A stretch of 39,779 nt of DNA, taken from the IMG/VR virus record IMGVR_UViG_3300049057_000084, positions 1-39,779 of that record. One strand, written 5' to 3'. This document shows positions 1 through 7,612 of this stretch, one piece after another. The stretch is from a virus. Both the position numbers and the translations under genes were made by a program. The notes beneath the pieces are model-generated. The model ran no database searches. It saw only the letters and a program-made list of their open reading frames with translations, and was not told the DNA's origin. Every line of letters begins with the position of its first letter. Position 1 is the stretch's first letter.

Positions 1-127
1 ACCTTCGCTATGCGGACCTTAGTTATGCGGACCTTCGCTATGCGGACCTTCGCTATGCGGACCTTCGCTATGCGGACCTTCGCTATGCGGACCTTCGCTA
101 TGCGGACCTTAGCTCTGCGGACCTTAG
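1..127. repeat. 127-bp terminal direct repeat (contig overlap), left copy
   Basis: The first 127 bases are identical to the last 127 bases (39653-39779). Joining the ends after removing one copy keeps the pentapeptide-repeat reading frame open from 39550 through to 419. The simplest explanation is a circular assembly graph with a k-mer-sized overlap, so the molecule is circular or circularly permuted at 39,652 bp. A true 127-bp terminal redundancy is possible but less likely, because the repeat lies in the middle of a gene and inside a tandem array. Confidence 0.9.
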
Positions 128-196
128 TTATGCGGACCTTCGCTCTGCGGACCTTAGCTCTGCGGACCTTCGCTCTGCGGACCTTCGCTATGCGGA
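1..196 (+). repeat. 15-bp coding tandem repeat (pentapeptide array)
   Basis: A 15-bp unit of the form GCGGACCTTMGYTMT is repeated head to tail about 13 times here, continuing the array at 39648-39779. Most copies differ at only two or three bases, including silent positions. This indicates recent duplication or ongoing homogenisation rather than ancient repeats kept by protein selection alone. Each gain or loss of a unit adds or removes exactly five residues, so length can vary without frameshift. Confidence 0.9.
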
Positions 197-419
197 CCTT
201 ATGGTTTATCAGTTTCGCAAAAACTGGGCATATTATACTTTCGATGGAATGATTCGCATTGGCTGTGAGTTTCATAAAATAGAGACGTGGCTCAGAGACT
301 ATAAATCAATAGGCAAGAAAAACGGTTACGACAAAGTTGAAATTAAGATGTACGGGCACTTTATTAAAATGTGCGCGAGCCACTATAAATCTCTTAAAAA
401 GGACCACGATGGAAAATAA
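3..419 (+). CDS. Pentapeptide-repeat protein, C-terminal part (continues from 39550)
   Basis: This is the 3' part of a gene that begins at 39550 and crosses the contig join; on the circle it is about 173 aa. The frame reads repeated Ala-Asp-Leu-X-X units (variants [20 protein letters not shown]), about 14 units in total. A non-repeat tail follows from about position 198, with the segment [12 protein letters not shown]. Pentapeptide repeats fold as a right-handed quadrilateral beta-helix with the Leu pointing inward; some family members mimic DNA and bind gyrase, but most phage members have no known role. The tail resembles that of other small phage pentapeptide proteins as I recall them. The 15-bp unit gives open frames in other phases, which are shadows. 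The stop at 417-419 overlaps the start of the next gene at 409. Function unknown. Confidence 0.85.
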   Translation, partial: LRYADLSYADLRYADLRYADLRYADLRYADLRYADLSSADLSYADLRSADLSSADLRSADLRYADLMVYQFRKNWAYYTFDGMIRIGCEFHKIETWLRDYKSIGKKNGYDKVEIKMYGHFIKMCASHYKSLKKDHDGK

Positions 420-978
420 AAAGGCGCCTCTAACGATTAAAGATGTTTACCGTGAATTTGAGCGCAGCAATTTCTATCATGTTAATGACCAAGATCCGTA
501 CAAATCTCTTTCGCAAGAGTACAGGAATAAGGTGCTTGAAATTTGTAATGCTTACGACGCTTTGGCGCGTGAGTGTGAGGTTGAAAAAGGTCTTACGGTA
601 CTGCTCACTAAAGAGCTAAATTTATGGAAAGCTGAAGTGGAGGAGTTGCGGGCTGAACGCGAAACATATTATAATAACTTCCGAGCAGATTACGATGTTG
701 AAACCAAAGACCTCCAATCCCAACTCTCAGCTTTGCGGTTGAGAAACGAAGAGCTAGAGATTGCATCTAAGCGACCATTTGAAACTAACACTGGTTGGCC
801 GCACGAGAAAAAACTGATAGAAGAAAATAAACAACTCCGCGCGCAGCTTGATGTGGCGAGGGAGCTTTTAAAATCGCTAAATGTTCAAATCATCGTTAAT
901 GGTTTAGACAATCAAAATAAAGTGTCAAACAGGATTAACGAATGCCTAGCAAAACTCGGCGGCGCTGATGACAAATAA
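409..978 (+). CDS. Coiled-coil protein, unknown function
   Basis: The product is 189 aa, starting at ATG 409, which overlaps the end of the pentapeptide gene by 11 bp; AAAAAGGA just upstream is a reasonable ribosome site. Residues about 60-165 are rich in Glu, Lys, Leu and Arg with heptad-like spacing (segments such as [16 protein letters not shown]), pointing to a long coiled coil. No catalytic motif or membrane segment is visible. It lies in a run of small accessory genes between the probable small terminase and the large terminase. I do not recognise the family. Confidence 0.7.
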   Translation: MENKKAPLTIKDVYREFERSNFYHVNDQDPYKSLSQEYRNKVLEICNAYDALARECEVEKGLTVLLTKELNLWKAEVEELRAERETYYNNFRADYDVETKDLQSQLSALRLRNEELEIASKRPFETNTGWPHEKKLIEENKQLRAQLDVARELLKSLNVQIIVNGLDNQNKVSNRINECLAKLGGADDK

Positions 979-998
979 AAATCTATGGGTGAGTATCT

Positions 999-1139
999 TT
1001 GAGTAATTTAAATTGGCTGGCGAATCGCGATAAATTAAAGCCAGTGAAAATCGTAAGTCGCGCGAGACATGACGGTATGCAGGTTCAAATCTGCTTCAAA
1101 GCGAAAGCCCACCAAAACCCCCAGCAAATAAAGGAGTGA
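999..1139 (+). CDS. Small basic protein, 46 aa, TTG start
   Basis: This short frame begins at TTG 999, preceded by GGTGAG about eight bases upstream, and ends five bases before the next start. The product is basic and polar, beginning MSNLNWLANRDK, with no recognisable domain. It fills an otherwise empty gap between two genes on the same strand, which supports it. The start codon and the small size keep confidence moderate. Confidence 0.5.
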   Translation: MSNLNWLANRDKLKPVKIVSRARHDGMQVQICFKAKAHQNPQQIKE

Positions 1140-1143
1140 GCGG

Positions 1144-1353
1144 ATGTGGCAAATAGGGGTACAACAAGGGTGGCAGTGTCCGATTTGTAATTACGTTTAC
1201 AGTCCAGCAACGCCATGCTGTTACAATTGTAATCGTCCAGAAAATGAAAAGACTAAAACAACATCGGGCACGACAATAACGTGGAACTGTAAATGCACTC
1301 AAACGAGGGTAATCATGGACGGTAAGTGCGTAAGTTGTGGAGGCATGACATGA
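1144..1353 (+). CDS. Small zinc-ribbon protein
   Basis: The product is 69 aa with three CxxC motifs (CPIC, CYNC, CVSC), a further CC pair and CKC, enough ligands for one or two zinc ribbons. It starts at ATG 1144 behind AAAGGAGTGAGCGG, one of the best ribosome sites in this area. Its stop overlaps the next start in an ATGA junction. Phage zinc ribbons of this size may bind nucleic acid or protein partners; the specific role is unknown. Confidence 0.7.
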   Translation: MWQIGVQQGWQCPICNYVYSPATPCCYNCNRPENEKTKTTSGTTITWNCKCTQTRVIMDGKCVSCGGMT

Positions 1354-1562
1354 CCCTCCCCCAAATTTTAGCTGCGCTTCGCAAGAAAGTTGACGCAAAT
1401 GATTTTTCTGAAGCTGACGTGGACAGCATACTCGATGCGCTGGAAATGGCGATTGAGCAGCGGGACGAGCTTCATATTCACGCTAATGAACTTCACTTGA
1501 GAAGCGATCAAGAGATTGTAGATTGGAACACCCAACTCGCCGATATTTTGGAGGGGCGCTAA
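1350..1562 (+). CDS. Small acidic helical protein
   Basis: The product is 70 aa starting at ATG 1350 in an ATGA overlap with the zinc-ribbon gene, so it is probably translationally coupled. The sequence is acidic and predicted helical (segments such as SEADVDSILDALEMA). No known domain is visible. It ends two bases before the nonulosonic acid synthase start, so it may share that transcript. Confidence 0.6.
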   Translation: MTLPQILAALRKKVDANDFSEADVDSILDALEMAIEQRDELHIHANELHLRSDQEIVDWNTQLADILEGR

Positions 1563-1564
1563 AA

Positions 1565-2518
1565 ATGAAAATAATCGCTGAAATTGGCTCTAACTGGCGC
1601 TCGCTTAACGACTGCTTAAACTCTATCGCGCTAGCTAAAGCGTGTGGTGCTGACGCTGTTAAGTTTCAAGCGTATGACTGGCGCTCACTTTATGGCTTTG
1701 GCGCCGTACTTAACCCGCATGAGCTAAATCTAAGGGGCATTCTCGATCCCGCCTGGCTACCCACTCTCAAAGCCAAAGCCGACAGCGTGGACATTGAATT
1801 TATGTGCTCAGCTTTCAGCGTGCCTTTGCTAAACGAAGTAGATAAGTACGTTAGCACTCACAAGGTCGCCAGCGCTGAGCTAACTCACATCCGCATCTTA
1901 GAGCGCCTGCGCGAAATCGGTAAGCCCGTAATCTTGAGCACAGGCGCTAGCAGCATGAATGATATTGCAATAGCGCTAAAGGTGTTGGGCGATACGCCAG
2001 TGACGCTCTTGTATTGCGTGAGTGCCTATCCAGCGAATTATGTGAACTTTAGGAAGATAGACTTGCTGAGAATGAAGTTTCTAAAGCCCGTTGGCTATTC
2101 GGATCACTCGACTGACGCTATTGTTATTCCTATGACCGCAAAGATGTATGGCGCGACCGTTATTGAAAAGCATGTTAACTTGGTTGGCGTTAAAGATACG
2201 CCTGACGCACCACACTCACTAAATACTGATCAGTTTAAGGCTATGTGTAATGCTTTAATCGAGGAGGATGGGTATCGAAGCTTACCCCTCGAGGACGATA
2301 GCGAGCGCGATATGTTTACTACGCATAACCGCCGCTTGATCGCCACGCGCGACATAAAAGCAGGCGAGCACTTCAAAGAAAACGAAAACTTTGGCATATT
2401 TAGAGCGTTAAAGCCTGACACGAAAGCTTTAAGCCCTTGGGCTATTGACAAGGTTAACGGGCATGAGTGTAAGATAGATATTAAAGCTGGCGATGGCATA
2501 CCGCCGGAAGCACTCTAA
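1565..2518 (+). CDS. neuB: NeuB/PseI/LegI-type nonulosonic acid synthase
   Basis: The product is 317 aa. NeuB-family enzymes condense phosphoenolpyruvate with a C6 amino sugar to make a nine-carbon nonulosonic acid (sialic, legionaminic or pseudaminic acid) in the cytoplasm. The start MKIIAEIGSN, CVSAYP (about 151-156), GYSDHS (177-182) and EKH (201-203) match the TIM-barrel signature. A C-terminal SAF (antifreeze-like) domain follows from about residue 255 (NRRLIATRDIKAGE). ATG 1565 follows TTTTGGAGGGGCGCTAAAA, a strong ribosome site, and is preferred over an upstream in-frame ATG at 1523. Length is slightly short for the family (usually about 335-350). It sits directly upstream of the large terminase, 22 kb from the other sugar genes. 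Which sugar it makes cannot be read from motifs, so neuB is a family label. Confidence 0.9.
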   Translation: MKIIAEIGSNWRSLNDCLNSIALAKACGADAVKFQAYDWRSLYGFGAVLNPHELNLRGILDPAWLPTLKAKADSVDIEFMCSAFSVPLLNEVDKYVSTHKVASAELTHIRILERLREIGKPVILSTGASSMNDIAIALKVLGDTPVTLLYCVSAYPANYVNFRKIDLLRMKFLKPVGYSDHSTDAIVIPMTAKMYGATVIEKHVNLVGVKDTPDAPHSLNTDQFKAMCNALIEEDGYRSLPLEDDSERDMFTTHNRRLIATRDIKAGEHFKENENFGIFRALKPDTKALSPWAIDKVNGHECKIDIKAGDGIPPEAL

Positions 2519-2521
2519 ACT

Positions 2522-2542
2522 TATTTATCTTATTTATCACTA
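2522..2542 (+). promoter_or_regulatory. 21-bp intergenic repeat, copy 1 (TATTTATC doublet)
   Basis: This intergenic stretch contains TATTTATC twice, 9 bp apart, followed by ACTA. The whole 21-bp segment recurs exactly at 7384-7404. Both copies lie in gaps upstream of late structural genes (large terminase here, the small pre-scaffold gene there). A phage-specific promoter element or regulator site is inferred; no clear sigma70 -35 box accompanies it. Confidence 0.5.
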
Positions 2543-2564
2543 GAGCATTTTAAAGAGCTTTGTA

Positions 2565-3896
2565 TTGTCGGCTGACGCTATAGAGTTTTATCCGCATAGT
2601 GATAAACAATCAGACGTTATATTTTCTGACGCTGAAATTACTGCTGCATCTACGGGCACTCAATGGGGTAAAACCCAAGCAGGCACGCTCTGGATGCAGC
2701 GGCAAATGTTCACATATACCGATCCGAAAGATAATTTCATTGTTGCCGCTCCAACTTACAAAATCTTACAACAATCAATCATTCCGTACTTCCTTTATCA
2801 CTTAAAGCCCTTCGGGAAATACAACGGCGCTGACGCTGTTTTTAAACTAAACGAAGGCGGGCAATGTTTTTTTAGAACTGAAACTGATCCTGACTCAATA
2901 GTTGGTATCCCGAACGTGCGCGCTGGTTGGCTTGATGAAGCTGGAAAGCTGCGCTTGTATTTTTGGGAGAATTACCTCGCTCGCGCTGCCGCGAAAGGCG
3001 CAAAGACACTACTAACGAGCTCACCTTACGCGCTTAACTGGTTTTGGCACAAGCTAATTAAGCCAGCGTCTACGGGCGCTCGTCCTGACGTTAAACTTAT
3101 TCGCGCAGCTAGTTGGGAAAATCCTTATCACACGCTACACGATCCCGCTAAGCGCCAAGCCATGCGCGAGACGATGGACGCTCGCCGCTTTAACATGATC
3201 TTTGGCGGTGAGTTTGGGCAAATGGCTGGGCTAGTTTATGACTGTTGGGATGATGCTCAAAACTATATCCCTGAAACAAAGCTCCCAGCTGGTACACGCT
3301 ACTACGGCGGCATTGATTGGGGCTTTACGGAGCCGTTTGCGCTAAAGATCCGCGCCGTGTTGCCATCAGGTGAGCAAATTGGCGTAAGCGAATTTTATAA
3401 ATCAGGCCAGACTATTTCTGACATTAAAGAAGTCTGCGCTAAAAAGCTCAAAATCTATAGCGTTGAAATGTTTTACTGCGATCCCTCTCAGCCTGGCGCA
3501 ATTCTAGAGCTAAACCGCGCGGGCATTCCAGCAGTAGCAGCTAATAACGACATACGCAGGGGCATTGACGCCCACTATGAGCTAATTAAAACGCGTAAGT
3601 ATAAAGAGTTTATAGGCGCATGCCCACACACGCAAGACGAGCGCGAAACCTACCACTATCCAGAGCCAGAGGATTTAGCTCCAGACGATAACGCTAAAGA
3701 GCGAAAGCCCGTACAGCAAAACGACCACTTAATGGATGCTGATCGCTACCTATCAATTTCGCTTAGCGCGGCCGCTGAGAAGCGAAAGCCCATTATTAGC
3801 GAGGGTAAGCCAAAAATACATCGCGATGACATGAGAACTTATTTTGAGAGTTTAAAAAAGAAACGTCCCGGCGGGAGGGTGATTAGTGATTACTAA
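2565..3896 (+). CDS. terL: Terminase large subunit
   Basis: The product is 443 aa and is the DNA-packaging motor ATPase and nuclease. A degenerate Walker A lies at about 29-38 (STGTQWGKTQ), Walker B at 119-127 with D124-E125, and the coupling motif TSSP at 151-154. The RNase H-like nuclease domain has candidate acidic residues D251 (GGIDWGF), D306 (FYCDPS) and D387/D391 (NDHLMDAD). The start is TTG 2565 with TAAAGAGC upstream; the N-terminus fits the family. It follows an intergenic repeat and overlaps the methylase gene by 11 bp. Headful packaging, as in P22-type phages, would agree with the circular assembly, but this is not proven. Confidence 0.92.
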   Translation: MSADAIEFYPHSDKQSDVIFSDAEITAASTGTQWGKTQAGTLWMQRQMFTYTDPKDNFIVAAPTYKILQQSIIPYFLYHLKPFGKYNGADAVFKLNEGGQCFFRTETDPDSIVGIPNVRAGWLDEAGKLRLYFWENYLARAAAKGAKTLLTSSPYALNWFWHKLIKPASTGARPDVKLIRAASWENPYHTLHDPAKRQAMRETMDARRFNMIFGGEFGQMAGLVYDCWDDAQNYIPETKLPAGTRYYGGIDWGFTEPFALKIRAVLPSGEQIGVSEFYKSGQTISDIKEVCAKKLKIYSVEMFYCDPSQPGAILELNRAGIPAVAANNDIRRGIDAHYELIKTRKYKEFIGACPHTQDERETYHYPEPEDLAPDDNAKERKPVQQNDHLMDADRYLSISLSAAAEKRKPIISEGKPKIHRDDMRTYFESLKKKRPGGRVISDY

Positions 3897-4848
3897 AGGA
3901 CTTCGCAATTATGGCATTCCTTATATGGGCTCTAAATCAGCGATAGTTAGAGACTTATTAAAAGTAATCCCATCAGCTGATAATTTCTATGATCTATTTG
4001 GCGGCGGTTTTTGCGTTACTCATTGTGCGCTAGAAATGTTTAGTCACAAGTGGAAAAACCTTTATTTTAACGAAATTAAAAGTGATGTAAGCGAGCTAAT
4101 TAAAGATGCTATAGCTGGCAAATATAACTATGAAAATTTTAAGCCAGAGTTTATCACGCGTGAAAAGTTTTTTAAAAATAAAGACACGTGTGCCTACACA
4201 AGACTGATTTGGTCCTTTGGAAATAATCAAAAGGACTATCTCTTCGGAAAAGAAATCGAGAGTCAAAAACGAAGTATGCACATGGCCGTAGTGTTTGACG
4301 AATTTGATAAATTCATGGTGGAGACTTTTGATTTAAAAAAATGGCCGAATGATCTTGATATAACTGGAAAAAGATTGTATTTAAAAAGAGTCTTAGCTAA
4401 GAAAAAACAACGTGTCGATCTCGAGCAACTCGAGCGCCTCCAGCGACTCGAGCAACTCGAGCAACTCGAGCGCCTCCAGCAACTCCAGCTCCAGCAACTC
4501 CAGCAACTCCAGCGACTCCAGATAACCTCACTTGATTACTCTAAAGTAAAAATAAAAAAGAACAGCGTTATCTACTGCGACATACCCTACCAAAATACCA
4601 CCAACTATTTACAAGAATTTGATTATGAGCGCTTTTTTGATTGGGCCGCCAAACATCCTATGCCCGTATTTATCTCCGAGTTTGAAATTAAAGATCCGCG
4701 CTTTAGTGTAGTGTTTGAAAAGCCACGTCCCCAGCGGCTCGCTGCTAACTCAAAAAACGGTAAGCGTAAAGTATTTATCGAAAAGCTTTACGCTAACAAA
4801 CAAGCGCTAGAGTTAATAAATAATTTTAAATTGGAGATATCAGCATGA
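3886..4848 (+). CDS. D12-class DNA N6-adenine methyltransferase with LEQ/LQQ repeat insert
   Basis: The product is 320 aa, an S-adenosylmethionine-dependent adenine methylase of the Dam/D12 class. Visible motifs are YMGSK (13-17), the SAM-binding DLFGGG (36-41) and the catalytic DIPY (232-235, a form of DPPY). GTG 3886 follows GGGAGGG at six bases. Residues 179-212 are a low-complexity insert of Leu-Glu/Gln-X triplets, encoded by a 9-bp tandem repeat, between the target-recognition part and the DIPY half. The methylase probably protects phage DNA from host restriction; no cognate endonuclease is adjacent. Target sequence unknown. It sits between terminase and portal genes, so it is probably expressed late. 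Confidence 0.85.
   Translation: MITKGLRNYGIPYMGSKSAIVRDLLKVIPSADNFYDLFGGGFCVTHCALEMFSHKWKNLYFNEIKSDVSELIKDAIAGKYNYENFKPEFITREKFFKNKDTCAYTRLIWSFGNNQKDYLFGKEIESQKRSMHMAVVFDEFDKFMVETFDLKKWPNDLDITGKRLYLKRVLAKKKQRVDLEQLERLQRLEQLEQLERLQQLQLQQLQQLQRLQITSLDYSKVKIKKNSVIYCDIPYQNTTNYLQEFDYERFFDWAAKHPMPVFISEFEIKDPRFSVVFEKPRPQRLAANSKNGKRKVFIEKLYANKQALELINNFKLEISA
4420..4521 (+). repeat. 9-bp coding tandem repeat within the methylase
   Basis: About eleven units of the form CTCSAGCRA run in frame and encode Leu-Glu/Gln-Gln/Arg triplets (34 residues). Units carry CTCGAG or CTCCAG, with one unit shortened by three bases. Repeat number can change by replication slippage without breaking the frame. The segment is predicted helical with Leu every third residue, which is not a canonical leucine zipper. 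Confidence 0.9.
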
Positions 4849-5174
4849 TCTATGAATACGCGTGCGATCAATGCGTGCGCCAGTTTGAAGTCGTTAAAGC
4901 TATGAGCGAGAGTGGGCGCATTGAAGTCTGTGAGGCATGCGGCGCGGAAGCTAGGCGGCTTTGGAGCGCTAACATTGAGCTACATAAGACCGCCGTAAAG
5001 GACGCTGAGTACTATCACAGCTTAGGGCGCGTCGTTAAAAATGATCGCGAGAGAAGTGAGCTAATTAAACGCTATGGCTTAGTAGAAATCGGAAACGAAA
5101 AGCCAGATCGCGCTAGATATCACATGGAAAAAGACAGAAAAGAACGCATACGTAAACGCTGGGAGGATGATTGA
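4845..5174 (+). CDS. FmdB-like zinc-ribbon protein
   Basis: The product is 109 aa. The N-terminus MIYEYACDQCVRQFE and the second knuckle CEACG match the FmdB-type zinc ribbon (Pfam zf-FmdB class), followed by a charged, helical, basic C-terminus ending in RKRWEDD. Phage homologues commonly lie between terminase and portal genes as I recall, but their function is unknown. It starts in an ATGA overlap with the methylase stop and is probably coupled to it. Confidence 0.7.
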   Translation: MIYEYACDQCVRQFEVVKAMSESGRIEVCEACGAEARRLWSANIELHKTAVKDAEYYHSLGRVVKNDRERSELIKRYGLVEIGNEKPDRARYHMEKDRKERIRKRWEDD

Positions 5175-5335
5175 GCAAAGCTAATTTTAACTTTAGCGAA
5201 ACTCTTAAAGAGCTTACGGGCTATGAGTACAGCCAAATTCGTTTCGAGCAAATTCATGTGCAAAACGCTTTACTGATGCTCGCAATTAAAGAGCTAAAAG
5301 AAATCAAAGAACTTTTAAAAAAAGAGGATAAATAA
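5171..5335 (+). CDS. Small helical protein, 54 aa, TTG start
   Basis: The frame starts at TTG 5171, behind GGGAGGATGA, overlaps the previous stop and runs to a TAA that shares a base with the portal start. The product begins MSKANFNFSETLKELTGYEY and ends in a Lys/Glu-rich helix (IKELKEIKELLKKEDK). Its tight fit between two genes supports it. It may be a small virion or assembly protein; no domain is recognised. Confidence 0.6.
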   Translation: MSKANFNFSETLKELTGYEYSQIRFEQIHVQNALLMLAIKELKEIKELLKKEDK

Positions 5336-7314
5336 TGGATGAAATCATAGGCTCACCACTACTAGCTGAGCACGACGCGCCCAAAGTAGAAGCTAACACC
5401 GAAAAATCTGGCACCTATCAGCCAACCGATGAGGAGCAAAAAGCTATCCGCTTAGTTGAGCGCATATTTGAAAAAAACAAAAAGCATCGCAAAAAATATG
5501 ACGGTAAATGGATGGACCACTACAAAATGGTGCGCGGTAAGCAGTGGAAAGAAGAACGCCCAAGCTATCGTAATAGCGCTGTCTTTAACATTATCTGGCG
5601 TGCGATACAATCACAAGTGCCGATTGAAACTGATTCGCGTCCTAAGTTTGAGTTTTTGCCGCAAGAGCCAAGTGATTATGAATTATCAGTAATTTTAAAC
5701 GAGCTATGCGAAGCTGACTGGGATTCTAAAAACTGGCTCATGACGCTTGTTGAAATGATTTATGATAAAAACTTTTACGGCACAGCGTTTGGCGGGCTAA
5801 CGTATGATGAGGACTATAACGATGGCTTAGGCGATATCTGCTTTCAAAGTCATGATCCGTTTTATCAATTCCCCGATCCAAATTGCTATGACATAAACGA
5901 TAAGCGCTGTAAAAACTATGTCGAAGCTGAGCCCGTTGACGTTGACGTGCTTAAGAGCCAGTACCCAGATAAAGCGCAATTTATTAAGCCAGACTTACAA
6001 GAGTTTTACGGCTCTGATAAAACCAACGTCACCACTGACATTTTAAAGACGCCAGTTGATAACTTAGCTTACACAGAAAACTATAATGATGGCTACGGCG
6101 TGGAGGCGAGAAAAGCATTAAAGAAAACGCTCTGGATTTATGATGATTCCGTAACGGAAGAAAAAGTAGATACCGTTAACGATGACGGCTCCGTTATTAC
6201 AGAATTTGTATCTAAAAAGAAATATCCAAAAGGCCGTAAGATCATTGTCGCTAATAAAGTCCTCTTAGAGGATAGAGAGGGCGAGTACGATGACGGTAAG
6301 ATCCCTAAAGCTAAACTTGTAAACTACATGCTCCCGCGTGAATTTTGGGGCGTTGGCGAAGTAGAGAATCTCTCTGACTTGCAAGTAAACTATAATAAAG
6401 TATGGAGCTTTGTCTTAGATGTTCTTGAGCTAATGGGAAATCCGATTTGGATTATAAGTCAAGACACGGCCATTGACACAGATAACGTCTATAATCGTAA
6501 TGGGCTTATACTAGAGCCCGCATCCTCTGAAGGCATAGTCCAGCGAGTAGAGGGCGTGCAGCTACAGCCTTACGTTATGAATTTAATCGACCGCATTAAG
6601 TCTGACTTTGACGAAATCGCAGGCGATAGAGACGTATCTCGCGGCGTAAACCCCACGGGCGTTACCGCTGCAAGTGCTATTGAAGCTTTACAAGAAACCG
6701 CGCAAACGCGCCAGCGTCAGAAAGCCCGCTTTTTAGATGCGTTCTTGCAGCAGCTTGGGCAAATGTATGTCTCACGCGTATTTCAGTTTAGAACTGTGCC
6801 GCAAGTGTACCGCTTAACGAATAATCAAAACGTAACTAAATACTTTAAGTTCCACGTTGAGGATCAGCCCGTGATGAACGAGCCGCAAATTGATCCTATG
6901 ACGGGCATGATGGGCGCGCCAACTCCCGTGATGGGCGTTGACGGCCAGCCTGAGATGCAGAAAATAGTAAACTATAGCGAGGTAGGCCCTATGGGCGAAA
7001 CGCTCGCAGGATCTGAGCGCCAGCTACCCGTAAACGGTAAGTTTGACGTTAAAGTTTCTACTGGCAGCAGTTTGGCTTTTGATAAGGCGCGCCGAACGGA
7101 CCAAGCCTATCAACTATTTGATCGCGGGCTAGTCGATCCGCAGTACGTTTACGAAACGCTAGAACTTCCAAACTGGCAAGCTGTGATGACACGCATGCAG
7201 CAAAAAGCGATAGCCGATCAGCAAATGCAGGCGCAATTAGCTATGCAAGGCCAGCCGCCAATGCCAGGACAAGGTCCAGCGCCAGCGCCGGGAGGCACGC
7301 CGCCAGCTGCGTAA
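5335..7314 (+). CDS. Portal protein (P22-like podovirus type)
   Basis: The product is 659 aa, the size of portal proteins of P22-type phages, and sits where the portal is expected: after terminase and before scaffold and capsid. The N-terminal half has a charged alpha-helical lead-in and an aromatic-rich wing region (HDPFYQFPDPNCYDI). The segment from about 435 (DEIAGDRDVSRGVNP and a Gln-rich helix) fits the portal stem and crown. The C-terminus is Gln/Met/Pro-rich and ends PAPGGTPPAA. The portal forms the dodecameric DNA channel at one capsid vertex. Assignment rests on family-like sequence, length and synteny. Confidence 0.8.
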   Translation: MDEIIGSPLLAEHDAPKVEANTEKSGTYQPTDEEQKAIRLVERIFEKNKKHRKKYDGKWMDHYKMVRGKQWKEERPSYRNSAVFNIIWRAIQSQVPIETDSRPKFEFLPQEPSDYELSVILNELCEADWDSKNWLMTLVEMIYDKNFYGTAFGGLTYDEDYNDGLGDICFQSHDPFYQFPDPNCYDINDKRCKNYVEAEPVDVDVLKSQYPDKAQFIKPDLQEFYGSDKTNVTTDILKTPVDNLAYTENYNDGYGVEARKALKKTLWIYDDSVTEEKVDTVNDDGSVITEFVSKKKYPKGRKIIVANKVLLEDREGEYDDGKIPKAKLVNYMLPREFWGVGEVENLSDLQVNYNKVWSFVLDVLELMGNPIWIISQDTAIDTDNVYNRNGLILEPASSEGIVQRVEGVQLQPYVMNLIDRIKSDFDEIAGDRDVSRGVNPTGVTAASAIEALQETAQTRQRQKARFLDAFLQQLGQMYVSRVFQFRTVPQVYRLTNNQNVTKYFKFHVEDQPVMNEPQIDPMTGMMGAPTPVMGVDGQPEMQKIVNYSEVGPMGETLAGSERQLPVNGKFDVKVSTGSSLAFDKARRTDQAYQLFDRGLVDPQYVYETLELPNWQAVMTRMQQKAIADQQMQAQLAMQGQPPMPGQGPAPAPGGTPPAA

Positions 7315-7427
7315 ACAAAAAGCTTGCGCGAGAGCAATTTATAATTTAAACTAGACGTACTTTAAATTTAAGATATACCCATCTATTTATCTTATTTATC
7401 ACTAAAAAATTTAGAACGCGGGCCACG
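7315..7427. promoter_or_regulatory. AT-rich intergenic region with inverted repeat and 21-bp repeat copy 2
   Basis: This 113-bp gap after the portal gene holds an 8-bp inverted repeat (AATTTAAA at 7343-7350 and TTTAAATT at 7361-7368, 10-bp spacer) and, at 7384-7404, the second copy of the 21-bp TATTTATC doublet found before the large terminase. It is the only sizeable gap in the portal-to-capsid block. It may contain a promoter for scaffold and capsid genes or a processing site. No strong terminator hairpin is seen. Confidence 0.5.
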
Positions 7428-7604
7428 ATGCCAAGTGATAACGTAGATATCGCCACGCTCATTTCTGAGCTAGACGCGCTTAAAACTCCCGAAGAAAAAC
7501 AAGCGCGCGTTTTAGAACACCTCAACAAGCAAAAAGAAAAAGATCCGCAAGTTATCGGCATACCAGAAAACGCCAGCGCTGACGGCGCTGAGCCTTGTCT
7601 ATAG
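7428..7604 (+). CDS. Small acidic protein upstream of scaffold, 58 aa
   Basis: ATG 7428 opens a 58-aa frame beginning MPSDNVDIATLISELDALKT, which ends eight bases before the scaffold start. The product is acidic and helical with a disordered tail. The ribosome site is poor. A minor head-assembly or scaffold-associated role is possible from position only. Confidence 0.5.
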   Translation: MPSDNVDIATLISELDALKTPEEKQARVLEHLNKQKEKDPQVIGIPENASADGAEPCL

Positions 7605-7612
7605 GAGAGCAA

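Noticed and set aside
1-196. Diversity-generating retroelement target at the tandem repeats
   Set aside because: No reverse transcriptase or template repeat is visible in the window; variation in the units fits duplication and slippage.
10-252. Open frame of repeated [10 protein letters not shown] units
   Set aside because: This is another phase of the 15-bp pentapeptide repeat. The Ala-Asp-Leu phase joins a sensible N- and C-terminus across the contig join; this one does not.
1060-1120. A tRNA T-loop-like GGTTCAAATC followed by a CCACCA about 25 bases later
   Set aside because: The T stem lacks one base, no D or anticodon arm folds around it and no matching acceptor strand is found. The segment is explained by the small frame 999-1139.
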